64,000 nucleotides of DNA, taken from an uncultured Pseudophaeobacter sp. GTDB taxonomy: Bacteria > Pseudomonadota > Alphaproteobacteria > Rhodobacterales > Rhodobacteraceae. Positions 35,607 through 44,586 of this stretch are shown here, piece by piece. Positions within the stretch are counted from its first letter, which is position 1. Every line of letters begins with the position of its first letter. The DNA is taken from positions 1 through 64,000 of the forward strand of contig CAJQNB010000020.1 in NCBI GenBank assembly GCA_905479575.1. The letters are read 5' to 3'. The translations under genes and the position numbers were made by a program. The notes beneath the pieces are model-generated. The model saw nothing but the letters and a program-made list of their open reading frames with translations, was not told the origin of the DNA and searched no databases.

Positions 35607-36956
35607 ATGATGACGGCACAGACAAACGCGGCGCAAGAGAGCGTCGCGGCGGATAGGTTTGCACTGATTGGGGCGGGGCCCATGGGGCTGGCCATGGCAA
35701 AACTGTTGAAAGAACAGGGCATTCCCTTTCAGGGGTTCGAGCTGCATTCGGACGTGGGGGGGCTGTGGGACATCGATGCGCCGCAATCGACCATGTATGA
35801 AACCGCGCATTTGATTTCGTCCAAAAAGATGACTCAATTTCACGACTTTCCAATGGCCGAAGAGGTTGCCGAATACCCCTCGCACTGGGAAATGCGCCGC
35901 TATTTTTGCGATTTTGCCCGTCACTATGATCTCTACAAAGACTACGCTTTTAACTGTCAGGTGCTGTCCTGTGATCCCCTGGGGGGCAGCGGCGATGGCT
36001 GGCGCGTGACCTGGCGCGATGGCGAGGGGCAGGAGCACAGCGCGATCTTTGCCGGTGTATTGATCGCCAATGGCACCCTGGCAGAGCCCAATCTACCCAG
36101 CTTCAAAGGTCACTTTGACGGCGAGCAGATCCATTCGGCCCAGTACCGCGACCCGCGCCAGTTTGCCGACAAGCGGGTGTTGATTGTCGGGGCGGGGAAT
36201 TCCGGTTGCGACATTGCCGTGGATGCCATCCACCACGGGGTGAGCTGCGATATCTCGATGCGGCGCGGATACTATTTTGTGCCCAAATACGTCTTTGGCA
36301 AACCGGCGGATACCATGGGCGGTGCCATTCGCCTGCCGATGTGGCTAAAGCGCCGGGTCGATGGGATGATCCTGAAATGGTTTGTTGGCGATCCGCAAAA
36401 ATACGGCTTTCCCAAGCCGGATTATGCGCTCTATGAGAGCCACCCGGTGGTGAATTCGCTGATCCTGTTTCATGCGGGCCATGGCGACCTGACTGTGCGC
36501 CCTGATATCGACCATATCGACGGCAAAACGGTGCATTTTACCGATGGCTCACAGGCGGATTATGACATGATCCTGACCGCCACCGGTTATTTGCTGCACT
36601 ACCCTTTTATCGACAAAGAGCTGCTGAACTGGCAAGGCGCGGCACCACATCTCTACCTCAATTGCATGCATCCCAAACGCGACGACCTGTTTGTGCTGGG
36701 CATGGTCGAGGCCTCGGGGCTGGGCTGGCAGGGGCGCCATGAACAGGCGGAAATGGTGGCGCGCTATATCAAGGGGCTGCGGGATGGCTCTGCGGGGGCG
36801 GCGCAGCTGAAACGGGAAAAATCCGCAGGGTTTGAGCGGGCAACCGGCGGCATGAATTACCTGAAACTGGCGCGTATGGCCTATTACGTGGACAAGGCAA
36901 CCTACCGCAAGGCCGTCACCGGCTGGATCGCGGCCCTGACCGGGGGGCGGGCATGA
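35607..36956 (+). CDS. Flavin-containing monooxygenase-like enzyme
   Basis: A 449-residue class B flavoprotein monooxygenase. The FAD-binding Rossmann motif is LIGAGPMGLAMAK near the N-terminus, and the NADPH-binding motif is LIVGAGNSGCDIA. The FMO fingerprint FxGxxxHxxxY is present as FDGEQIHSAQY, and the ATG motif as LTATGYLLHYPF. GGGAGG precedes the paired ATGs at 35607 and 35610. It heads a four-gene operon with a transporter and two dehydrogenases. It does not resemble the roseobacter trimethylamine monooxygenase Tmm at the N-terminus. Substrate unknown. Confidence 0.87.
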   Translation: MMTAQTNAAQESVAADRFALIGAGPMGLAMAKLLKEQGIPFQGFELHSDVGGLWDIDAPQSTMYETAHLISSKKMTQFHDFPMAEEVAEYPSHWEMRRYFCDFARHYDLYKDYAFNCQVLSCDPLGGSGDGWRVTWRDGEGQEHSAIFAGVLIANGTLAEPNLPSFKGHFDGEQIHSAQYRDPRQFADKRVLIVGAGNSGCDIAVDAIHHGVSCDISMRRGYYFVPKYVFGKPADTMGGAIRLPMWLKRRVDGMILKWFVGDPQKYGFPKPDYALYESHPVVNSLILFHAGHGDLTVRPDIDHIDGKTVHFTDGSQADYDMILTATGYLLHYPFIDKELLNWQGAAPHLYLNCMHPKRDDLFVLGMVEASGLGWQGRHEQAEMVARYIKGLRDGSAGAAQLKREKSAGFERATGGMNYLKLARMAYYVDKATYRKAVTGWIAALTGGRA

Positions 36957-37855
36957 CCGATCTTGATACAGTTGTTCTGAACTTCAGCGGTGCCAGCTTG
37001 ATGGTGATGAACGCCATTCTTGCCATCGTGATGTTTTCCATCGCGCTGGATCTGAAGCCCAGCGACTTTGCCCGACTGGCACGGGCTCCCAAACCTGTAG
37101 TGACCGGGTTGATTTCGCAGTTTATCGTGCTGCCCGCGCTGAGCTTTTTGCTAGTGCTTATAGTGGAGCCTCGGGCCTCTATTGCGCTGGGGCTGATCCT
37201 GGTTGCCGCCTGTCCGGGTGGCAATATCTCAAACTTCATCACTCATCGGGCCGGGGGCAACGCGGCGCTGTCGGTGTCGATGACCGCCTTTGCCACCGTT
37301 GGGGCGATCCTGATCACTCCGCTCAACATCGCCTTTTGGGGCCAGCTTTACGCGCCGACGCGGGAGATTTTGAACCGGGTGGAGATTGACCCGGTGCAGA
37401 TTGCGACAACGGTGTCGCTGATGTTGGTGCTGCCGCTGGTGCTGGGGATCTTTCTCAACAGTCGCCGCCCGGCATTGGCCGACCGGGTGCGGCGGCCAAT
37501 GCAGAACCTGTCGATGTTGATTTTTCTGGCCTTTGTGGTGCTTGCGCTTGCGGCGAATTGGGCCTTCTTTCTGCAGTTTGCGCCTTTTGTGGGCGGGTTG
37601 GTGGTGCTGCATAACGCCATCGCGCTGGCTGCGGGCTATGGCACCGCTTCGCTGGCGGGGCTGAGCGACTATGATCGGCGTGCCATCACCATCGAGACCG
37701 GCATTCAGAACTCGGGCCTGGGGCTGGTGCTGATCTTTGGCTTTTTTAACGGTCTGGGCGGCATGGCCGTGGTGGCGGCACTTTGGGGGATTTGGCACGC
37801 GGTGTCCGGTCTCTGCCTGGCCCAAATCATGTCCCGGCGGGAGGCAAGACGATGA
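36953..37855 (+). CDS. Bile acid:sodium symporter (BASS) family transporter
   Basis: A 300-residue membrane protein with about eight to ten hydrophobic segments. SLMVMNAILAIVMFSIALDL KP is the first conserved BASS region, and ILVAACPGGNISNFITHRAG GN contains the signature Gly-Gly-Asn Na-site segment. TIETGIQNSGLGLVLI is the second inverted-repeat counterpart (E-x-G-x-Q-N). It overlaps the monooxygenase stop (ATGA). It probably imports an organic anion used by the neighbouring enzymes; family members also carry non-steroid acids. Confidence 0.9.
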   Translation: MTDLDTVVLNFSGASLMVMNAILAIVMFSIALDLKPSDFARLARAPKPVVTGLISQFIVLPALSFLLVLIVEPRASIALGLILVAACPGGNISNFITHRAGGNAALSVSMTAFATVGAILITPLNIAFWGQLYAPTREILNRVEIDPVQIATTVSLMLVLPLVLGIFLNSRRPALADRVRRPMQNLSMLIFLAFVVLALAANWAFFLQFAPFVGGLVVLHNAIALAAGYGTASLAGLSDYDRRAITIETGIQNSGLGLVLIFGFFNGLGGMAVVAALWGIWHAVSGLCLAQIMSRREARR

Positions 37856-38790
37856 CAAAGGTTCTGATCACTGGCGCGGCAGGGGATGTTGGCTCGGCCC
37901 TGCTGCACGCGTTGGCGCAGGCTGAGGGTAGTCCCTATGAGGTGGTGGCGACAGATATACGGTCGCCGGTAGTTCTGCCTGCGGGGATCCGGTTTGAACC
38001 GCTGGATGTGCGCGGCGATGATCCTGATCGGCTGATCGGGCAAGAGCGCCCGGATGTGGTGATCCATCTGGCCTCCATTGTTGCGCCAACGACGCGTGAT
38101 TTTGCCCATGGCGTCGATGTTGTTGGCTCGCGCAATGTGCTGGCGGCCTGTGTGAGGCACGGGGTCAAACGTCTGGTGGTGACCTCTTCCGGGGCGGCCT
38201 ATGGCTATCATGCGGACAATGCGCAGCCACTGACTGAGAGCGATCCCCTCCGGGGCAACCGCGAGTTCGCCTATTCGGACCATAAGCGCCAGGTCGAAGA
38301 AATGCTGGCGACAGCCCGCGCCGATACCCCTGCGTTGGAGCAGGTGGTGCTGCGGGTTGGGACCGTGCTGGGGGCGGGGCTGGAGAACCAAATCACCGCG
38401 CTGTTTCACAAACCGCGCCTGTTGGCCATTGCGGGCTGTGACAGCCCCTTTGTCTTTATCTGGACCCGCGATCTGGCACGGATTCTGAAACGGGCAGTGG
38501 CAGAGGGGCCGCCGGGAATTTTCAACGTGGCCGGCGACGGGGCGCTGGGGGTTTCGGATCTGGCGCGGGCGATGAATAAACCAGTGCTGCGCCTGCCGGC
38601 CTGGGGGCTTAAGGTGGCGCTGGCCATCGCTCATCCTTTGAAACTGTCGCGCTATGGTCCGGCTCAGGTGCGGTTCCTGCAATATCGTCCGGTGCTGGAT
38701 AACAGCGCCCTGAAGACGCGGTTTGGCTATGTGCCGGATTTGACCAGCGCCGAGGTCTTTGCGCTGTGGCAAAAGGCGGCGGGGCTGTGA
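37852..38790 (+). CDS. NAD(P)-dependent epimerase/3beta-HSD-like dehydrogenase
   Basis: A 312-residue extended SDR. The N-terminal Rossmann motif is VLITGAAGDVGSALL, and DVVIHLASIVAPTTRDF is the NNAG-equivalent. VTSSGAAYG supplies the catalytic Ser and YSDHK the Tyr-x3-Lys pair. The ATG at 37852 overlaps the transporter stop (ATGA), and the upstream part of the frame is transporter sequence out of frame. The exact reaction is unknown; extended SDRs of this sort act on sugar nucleotides or on ring alcohols. Confidence 0.85.
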   Translation: MTKVLITGAAGDVGSALLHALAQAEGSPYEVVATDIRSPVVLPAGIRFEPLDVRGDDPDRLIGQERPDVVIHLASIVAPTTRDFAHGVDVVGSRNVLAACVRHGVKRLVVTSSGAAYGYHADNAQPLTESDPLRGNREFAYSDHKRQVEEMLATARADTPALEQVVLRVGTVLGAGLENQITALFHKPRLLAIAGCDSPFVFIWTRDLARILKRAVAEGPPGIFNVAGDGALGVSDLARAMNKPVLRLPAWGLKVALAIAHPLKLSRYGPAQVRFLQYRPVLDNSALKTRFGYVPDLTSAEVFALWQKAAGL

Positions 38791-39590
38791 TGACAAACGG
38801 GAACCACAACAAAACGGCTATTATCACCGGCGGAGCAGGGGGGCTGGGCCTGGCCCTGGATGCCGGGTTGCGGCAGGCGGGCTGGTCTACAGTCTTGATC
38901 GACTTGCCGGGACCTGCGCTTGCGGCCCTGCCTGCAGTGAAGGGGCGGCAAATCATTGGCTGTGATCTGACGGATGCCGCCGCCATGGGCACGCTGTGTG
39001 AGCAGATCCGTGACGATCAGGGCTCAATTGATCTGGTGGTCTATAATGCGGGCATCACCTGGATTGGCGCCTGCGCCGATCTGAGCCCAGAGGCGCATCG
39101 AAAGGTTTTTGATATCAATTACTTTGCGGCAACGGAAATGGCTCAGGCCCTGCTCGGGGACCTGCGCCGGGCCAAGGGCACCCATCTGGCGATTTCATCG
39201 GTTGCCGGGTTTAGCCCGCTGTTGCACCGCACCGCCTATGCCGCCAGCAAACACGCGCTGGAGGGGTTCTTCAAATCCCTGCGCTGCGAAGAAAAGCCAT
39301 ATGGGGTCCGGGTGGCGATTGCCGCGCCCAGTTTTGTGGCGACCAATATTGGCCGATCCGAGGCCAAAACCAATGGCATTGCCCGCCCAGGGTCGGCGGT
39401 GGACGGGGTGGATTACATGACCCCCGAAGAGGCTGCGGCAGAGATCCTTAAGGGGCTGAAGCGGGGCAAAAGCATCATTCCCGTGGGGCGGGTGGCGCGA
39501 TTGTCCTGGATCATCAATCGAGTGTCGCCGGGGCTTTTTGAATGGCTGATGCAGCGAAAGATCGGCGCAGGCCCTGCAAAGGAACAGTAG
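38790..39590 (+). CDS. Short-chain dehydrogenase/reductase
   Basis: A 266-residue classical SDR. The coenzyme motif is AIITGGAGGLGLAL, NNAG-like YNAG occurs in LVVYNAGITWIG, the catalytic Ser is in AISSVAGFSP, and YAASK is the active-site Tyr/Lys. The C-terminus (RLSWIINRVSPGLFEWLMQR K) is amphipathic and may associate with membrane. The ATG overlaps the previous stop (TGATG). Last gene of the TetR-flanked operon. Likely oxidises or reduces the same substrate family as its neighbours. Confidence 0.88.
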   Translation: MTNGNHNKTAIITGGAGGLGLALDAGLRQAGWSTVLIDLPGPALAALPAVKGRQIIGCDLTDAAAMGTLCEQIRDDQGSIDLVVYNAGITWIGACADLSPEAHRKVFDINYFAATEMAQALLGDLRRAKGTHLAISSVAGFSPLLHRTAYAASKHALEGFFKSLRCEEKPYGVRVAIAAPSFVATNIGRSEAKTNGIARPGSAVDGVDYMTPEEAAAEILKGLKRGKSIIPVGRVARLSWIINRVSPGLFEWLMQRKIGAGPAKEQ

Positions 39591-39738
39591 ATCAACTGGC
39601 GCAACTATGACCATCCCGGCCCAGTCGTTAACCAAAGTTAACGCAAAACGCGGGTTTAGGAACGGATCTTTTGATCTTTCAAGGTACGGCGAATAGGAGA
39701 CTTTTATTCAATCGATTTCGTCGTCCTGCGGCATTGTA

Positions 39739-40564
39739 TCGTTAAATTTGGGGGCTGTGGTACATTTGGAGGACAATTGTGCGCTGGCCCGTCATGCTGC
39801 GCTTGGGTTTCTGGCCTGCCTGCACGCCCAAGTGGTGGCGCCTTTGCACCCAGACTACACCACCGAAGAATTTCTTTTTATCTCAAGCCGTGGTTGGGCT
39901 GTTGGGAGAGGGCGCCAGCGCCGCAGCCCATGCCGCAGTTGCCGCTGCGGGTCTTGCCAGCCTGACGCTTGATGACGCACTGTTTCAGTCCCCCCCGCCG
40001 GGGTCCGATCTGCCAGCCATGTCTGAGCCCGGCGCAGCGGGGCTTATCCTGCATACCTCCGGCGCCACGGCGCGCCCCAAGATGGTGCAGCTGACCCAGC
40101 AGAATCTGGCGATCTCCTGCGGCAATTTCGCCCAGTCTCAGGAGCTGAGCGATCAGGATATCTCGCTCTGCGCCATGCCGCTGTTTCATATCCATGGATT
40201 GATGGCCTGCCTCGGGGCCGCGTTGGTTTCGGGGGCAGCTGGACGATGAGGGCTATCTGACCCTCACCGGGCAGCGCAAGGAGCAGGTCAATCGCGGCGG
40301 GCAAAAGATCTCTCCGCGCGAAATCGACGAGGCCCTGCTCGACATCGACGGCATCACCGATGCAGTGGCTTTTGTATAACCACATCAAAGCCTTGGCGAG
40401 GATCTTGTGGTGGCAGTCTACCTGGGCGACGACGCAGGTCTCACCCCGGAGGCAACCCGCACCCAACTGTTTGCCCGGCTGATTGACTACAAAGTCCCCA
40501 GCCAGACCGCAGTGGTCGATGCCATCCCCGTCGGGGCGACCCGCTGTTGCGTCTGCGGGCTTGC
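39739..40564 (+). pseudogene. Remnant of an acyl-activating (fatty acyl-CoA/AMP ligase-like) NRPS loading domain
   Basis: Fragments in three frames that line up with one adenylating domain. Frame one from about 39739: VVHLEDNCALARHAALGFLA, then APLHPDYTTEEFLF. After a frameshift near 39890: LILHTSGATARPKMVQLT (core A3) and [15 protein letters not shown]. The text then jumps at about 40232 to [20 protein letters not shown] and [15 protein letters not shown], so roughly 200 residues of the domain are deleted. A stop at about 40376 and a frame change lead to GEDLVVAVYLGD and LFARLIDYKVPSQ, the domain end (DAIPVGAT). No intact reading frame remains. Confidence 0.85.
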
Positions 40565-40578
40565 CGGGTTGGTTAACA

Positions 40579-40993
40579 GGCCTGGCTGCTGCATCTGGTC
40601 TATCACCACGCGATCATGGATGGCTGGTCAGTTGGGCAGTTCTGCGAGGAGCTGGGGCAGCTCTATGGGCAGTCTTCCAGTGCAAAAGCCGGTGCAAATG
40701 CGGGTGCAAAAGCCGGTGCAAATCTCTGCGGGAAAGCGGATCGCCCTCTGAATGATTTTGCCGATCACGCCCGAGATCTGGAACAGCAGCCCCAGGGGGC
40801 GGCTGTCGCGCAGAACCCGGCCTCATTCGCACCGCTGCCAGAGCTGTCGCTGCCCTTTGACTTTGCCCCGCCGACACAGCCTTCTTATGGTGGCAAAAGC
40901 ACGCCGCTGCAGATTGGCGCGCAGACCTGGTCTGCCCTTGAGGCGATGGCGAAATCCCTGCATGTATCGCCCATATCTGTGCTGCTTTGGCGC
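40579..40993 (+). pseudogene. Remnant of an NRPS condensation domain
   Basis: The catalytic HHxxxDG motif is preserved in LVYHHAIMDGWSVGQFCEEL (about 40591-40650). It is followed by a linker of KAGANAGAKAGAN repeats and ALEAMAKSLHVSPISVLL. The N-terminal half of the domain and the carrier domain expected before it are missing. A frame change follows near 40985. The open frame 40616-41185 runs through the join but does not encode a complete domain. Confidence 0.82.
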
Positions 40994-41428
40994 AGACACT
41001 GGAGCAGGCTCTGGCGCTGGGCATCCCCCAGGTCAGCGCCCAGGAGGGGCGCTCGCGGGTGCTTTCCTGTGATGTCGTCGCCCCAAGCCCGCCGGTGGGA
41101 GAGCTGTTGGCCCGGGCCTTTGATCACTATGGGGACCAACCCGCCCTGCGCTCTGGTGATCGGCTGCTGTCGACCAGCGCCGTGATCCCTGGCATATTGT
41201 TGAGTGCCTGCGCGATACCGCGCCGCATCATTTCTTTGCCACAGCCTCTTTGTGGGGAATGCTATTGCAGGCAAATCTGTCCTCGGCCTGGGTTCCAGCA
41301 CTGGTGGCCCAGTGTGATGCGCTGCCTCTGACCCCCTCGGGCAAACTGGACCGCAGAGCGCTGCCGCGTCGTAGCAAGGCGCTCTTTGCGACTCGTTTTA
41401 CATCCCGGAATGCGGCATATGACCCATA
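40987..41428 (+). pseudogene. Remnant of an NRPS adenylation domain
   Basis: The entry to an adenylation domain is readable: AQTLEQALALGIPQ, then PVGELLARAFDHYGDQPALR SGDRLLS. It breaks off near 41180. In a different frame WHIVECLRDTAPHHFFATAS is followed by the A10 motif LPLTPSGKLDRRALPRR (about 41325-41375). The central 300 or more residues, with the A3-A8 core, are absent. The carrier domain normally after A10 is not visible. Confidence 0.82.
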
Positions 41429-41447
41429 ATTTAACCCCGCACCCCGC

Positions 41448-41990
41448 TTGCATGGCGGTGCAGAAGGGGACATCGGAGCGGATCTGGCTCCGGCTATTTT
41501 GCAAGGATGGCACCAAGCCCTGGTCTGCACCAAAGCAGGCAGTGGACCGGACCCGCTTGTCTTTCTGCCCGGCCTGGTGCCGACAGGGCCAAATCTGACG
41601 GATATGATGGCCCAGGCGCCCCAGGATCTGAACTGCTATTTAATGCAAAGACCTGTGGCTGCGGCCTTGGCCACCCCGCGCAGCTTTGCGGATCACACGC
41701 GCTGTTATGCAAGGGTTCTGGATCACAGCGATCCAGAGGCCAAACTGCATCTGACCGGGTTTTCCTATGTCGGTGCCGAGGCATTTGAAACCGCGCGCCA
41801 GCTTGCAGCGTTGGGGTCTGCGCCTGCCAGCCTGACGGTTATCGATCATGGGCCGGTGTTTCGCAGACAGTGGCCGGTGGATCCGACCTGGGGCGGGGAG
41901 GCTATTCGGGCTGAAAAACGGCGGCGCACCCATGTTTTTTCCACCCTGGGCGGCCTTGGTTGCCGATCAGCTGGCCTTGGATATGGGGAA
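41448..41990 (+). pseudogene. Remnant of an NRPS thioesterase domain
   Basis: One open frame of about 180 codons reads PLVFLPGLVPTGPNLTDMM (oxyanion-hole region). It continues LHLTGFSYVGAEAFETARQL, where the nucleophile Ser lies in G-F-S-Y-V-G, and LTVIDHGPVFRRQW. This is the alpha/beta hydrolase of a terminating type I thioesterase. The frame shifts near 41930 and continues as FFPPWAALVADQLALDM. The start lacks an RBS, and the expected catalytic His region is not recognisable. Confidence 0.78.
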
Positions 41991-42540
41991 AGAGTGCACT
42001 GATATGCTGGCGGATTGGATCAAGACTGCCGACCTGCTGCCACCCAAGGGGGTTCCTGCCCTGGCCTGGCACGGGGCACGGGCGCAGGCGTTGCTGCGCT
42101 TGCAGAACCCGCAGGCGGCGTTGACAGAGGTCGAGATAGCGCGCCAGCGCCAGCACTCATTTGGCCGGTAAGCGGATACGTGAGCTTGAGGTGATCTATG
42201 CGGAGCTCCTGCAGCAGGTGGACCGCATGGACGACGCAACGGCGGTGTTGGTGCACGCCAATAAACTTGGTGCGACCCGATCGGATATCTCGATTGCCTT
42301 GGGGATTTGCCTGGCCAAGCAAGGGAAGTTTCACAGGGCCTTGTCTTTGTTGGCACCTGCAAAAGACACCAAAGACTGCACCCCCGACCTGTTGTTCTGG
42401 CTGGCGCAGGCAGAGCAGGGGGCGCAGGCAGAGCAAGGGGCACTGGCAGGGCAAGGGGCACAGGCAGAGCAGGCGGCAGGGGAGTTGGCAGCGGTGTATC
42501 GGCACCCCAACTGGTTTACGCAGGTCAGGAGGCCAGAGAT
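41930..42540 (+). pseudogene. Remnant of a TPR-like protein
   Basis: After the thioesterase remnant, LAWHGARAQALLRLQNPQAA LTEVEIARQ runs to a stop near 42171. It then continues in another frame as RIRELEVIYAELLQQVDRMD and SIALGICLAKQGKFHRALSL L, an Ala/Leu pattern like tetratricopeptide repeats. It is expanded by the AEQGAQ repeat. The frame then runs antisense into glk. Probably the frameshifted rest of a separate gene of the lost cluster. Confidence 0.6.
42405..42478. repeat. 18-bp imperfect tandem repeats
   Basis: Four units based on GCGCAGGCAGAGCAGGGG (also GCACTGGCAGGGCAAGGG and similar), encoding repeats of AEQGAQ and its variants. They sit within the TPR-like pseudogene. Confidence 0.75.
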
Positions 42541-43484
42541 CACCGGTTTGGCAGCGCAACCCCGGCGCAGCCTTTCAAGGCGGCCCCGTCATCAAGGATG
42601 CAAAACACCGGGGCGGTCAGGTCCGGGAACTGGGGATCTGGCCGCCCATAGGCCTGTAAAAAGGCGGATTTGGCGGGGCTCGTCAGCAGATTACGGGCCA
42701 GGGTTCCGGCAAAATACAGCCCACCACGGGGCAAAAATCCCTTGATGAGGTTGCGGCTCAGCAGCGCCAGGAGTTCTGCGTAGAACCCGGTAAAGGCCGC
42801 GACGCTATCATTGTGAGAGGCCGCTGCCATGATCGCAGCGGCATTGTGCAGCTGCGGGGCATCCGGTGCCCAGGCCGCATAGAGCGCCGCAAAGCCACGG
42901 CCGGAAAAGCAGCGCTCTATGGTGGTGAAATCAGTGGCTTTGGCGCCGATCTGCGCCTGCAGCGCCTGATACAGATCCAGCGGCAAGGCGACATGGCCAA
43001 ATTCAGATTTCAGACTGACAACGCCGTGATCCGCAGCAATCACCGGGCTGACATTAAACCCGGTGCCGATCCCGATGACCAGCTTTTGCCCCAGAGGATC
43101 TGCCGCGTTCAGTGGCTGGACCTCGACCAGTTCGTGTTCCGACAGCTCGGCGAGACTATGCCCCATTGCGCTGAGATCATTTAACAAACAGACCGGAATA
43201 TTGCCCATATTCTGGGACAGTTCCCGCGACGAGAGATTCCAGCCGCGATTGGTCATCTGGGTATTTTGATCCCCCGCAGGCCCATTGACCGGACCAGCAA
43301 CGGCAATCACCATTTCAGCGATTGCGGTCTGTGCTGTATCGCGGAGATACCGCCCCAGCAGATCTGAAAAGCTGGCAAAATCTTCGTTCCGGTAGCTCTG
43401 CACCGCCTGCAAAGGCTGGCCTGCTGCCGTGCTCAGCGCCAGACGGCAATTGGTGCCGCCAAGATCCGCAACCAGACGCCGCAT
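42540..43484 (-). CDS. glk: Glucokinase
   Basis: Phosphorylates glucose with ATP after uptake by the adjacent transporter. 314 residues. The N-terminal phosphate-binding motif is VADLGGTNCRLAL. Glucose-binding residues lie in NDLSAMGHSL and in SEFGHVALPLD, which holds the E-x-G-H motif. GIGTGFNVSPVI is the adenosine-phosphate loop. The ATG abuts the ATPase stop, so it is the last gene of the sugar operon. Confidence 0.95.
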   Translation of the reverse strand: MRRLVADLGGTNCRLALSTAAGQPLQAVQSYRNEDFASFSDLLGRYLRDTAQTAIAEMVIAVAGPVNGPAGDQNTQMTNRGWNLSSRELSQNMGNIPVCLLNDLSAMGHSLAELSEHELVEVQPLNAADPLGQKLVIGIGTGFNVSPVIAADHGVVSLKSEFGHVALPLDLYQALQAQIGAKATDFTTIERCFSGRGFAALYAAWAPDAPQLHNAAAIMAAASHNDSVAAFTGFYAELLALLSRNLIKGFLPRGGLYFAGTLARNLLTSPAKSAFLQAYGRPDPQFPDLTAPVFCILDDGAALKGCAGVALPNR

Positions 43485-44582
43485 CTAGTTCAACCGCTCG
43501 CCGGTATCCGGCGCAAAGAAGGACACCTTACCGAGATCAAAGGCCAGATCCAGCAGGGTGCCAGGCTGGGCTTTGGTTTCGGCATGCAGCCGTGCGGTGA
43601 CCTGTTTGCCCCCCAGTTCCGAGACCACATAGGTATCGGCGCCGGCCGGTTCCACCAGATCAATACGGCATTGGGCGGCCTGAACCGATGCACCGCTGCG
43701 GAACCCGGCTTCGGCGATATCTTCGGGGCGCAGGCCCAGGATGACATCCTCGGGCAGGTCTTGCGAATGCGGGCTTTGCAGCACCATCGGGGCGCCCTCG
43801 GGGCGGGCGATTTCGATCTGGGTCCCGTTGCCTGCCTGTTGGGTGCGCGCCGGGATCAGGTTCATTGCAGGGGAGCCCATGAAATCGGCGACAAACAGAT
43901 TGGCCGGGTGGTTATAGATCTCGGCTGGGGTGCCGATTTGCTGCACCACGCCGCCCTTCATCACCACAATTTTGGTCGCCAGGGTCATCGCCTCGATCTG
44001 GTCATGGGTGACATAGACCATGGTAGCGCCCAGGTTCTGGTGCAGTTTCTTGATTTCTGATCGCATACTGACCCGCAGCTTGGCATCCAGGTTCGACAGC
44101 GGCTCGTCAAACAGGAACAGCTTGGGGTCGCGCACCAGGGCGCGGCCCATGGCAACCCTTTGCCGTTGGCCGCCTGACAGCTGCCCGGGGCGACGATCCA
44201 GCAGCGGCTCAATCTGCAACTGCTGCGCCACCTCGGCCAGTTTGCGGGCCTGGGTGGCGGCATCTATGCCGCGCACCTTCATGCCAAAGGTGATGTTTTT
44301 GGCCACCGTCATGGTGGGGTAGAGCGCATAGGACTGAAACACCATGGCGATATCGCGGTCCTTGGGGCTGACCTGGGTCATGTCGCGCCCGCCAATGCGG
44401 ATCGACCCGCCTGAAATAGGCTCCAGCCCGGCGATACAGTTGAGCAGGGTGGATTTGCCACAGCCCGAGGGGCCGACAAGCACCAGAAAATCGCCGGGGT
44501 TGATGGCGACATTGACCTCCTTGAGGATTTCCACCGCGCCGTAGTTTTTGCTGAGGGACTGGATGTCCAGGATCGGGGTCAT
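43485..44582 (-). CDS. Sugar ABC transporter ATP-binding protein (MalK/UgpC type)
   Basis: ATPase of 365 residues. Walker A is [14 protein letters not shown], the signature [15 protein letters not shown], and Walker [15 protein letters not shown]. The MalK-type C-terminal domain has GSPAMNLIPARTQQAG and LGLRPEDIAEAGF. Four bases separate it from the upstream permease. It could be called gtsD by context. It is paralogous to ugpC at 32771. Confidence 0.93.
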   Translation of the reverse strand: MTPILDIQSLSKNYGAVEILKEVNVAINPGDFLVLVGPSGCGKSTLLNCIAGLEPISGGSIRIGGRDMTQVSPKDRDIAMVFQSYALYPTMTVAKNITFGMKVRGIDAATQARKLAEVAQQLQIEPLLDRRPGQLSGGQRQRVAMGRALVRDPKLFLFDEPLSNLDAKLRVSMRSEIKKLHQNLGATMVYVTHDQIEAMTLATKIVVMKGGVVQQIGTPAEIYNHPANLFVADFMGSPAMNLIPARTQQAGNGTQIEIARPEGAPMVLQSPHSQDLPEDVILGLRPEDIAEAGFRSGASVQAAQCRIDLVEPAGADTYVVSELGGKQVTARLHAETKAQPGTLLDLAFDLGKVSFFAPDTGERLN

Positions 44583-44586
44583 AACA

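Noticed and set aside
40616-41185. 189-codon frame in the NRPS remnant as an intact gene
   Set aside because: It begins inside a condensation motif, ends in out-of-frame adenylation sequence and has no complete domain or RBS.
42161-42745. 194-codon plus-strand frame overlapping glk as a real gene
   Set aside because: After about 42540 it is purely antisense to glk; the upstream part is the frameshifted continuation of a TPR-like remnant.
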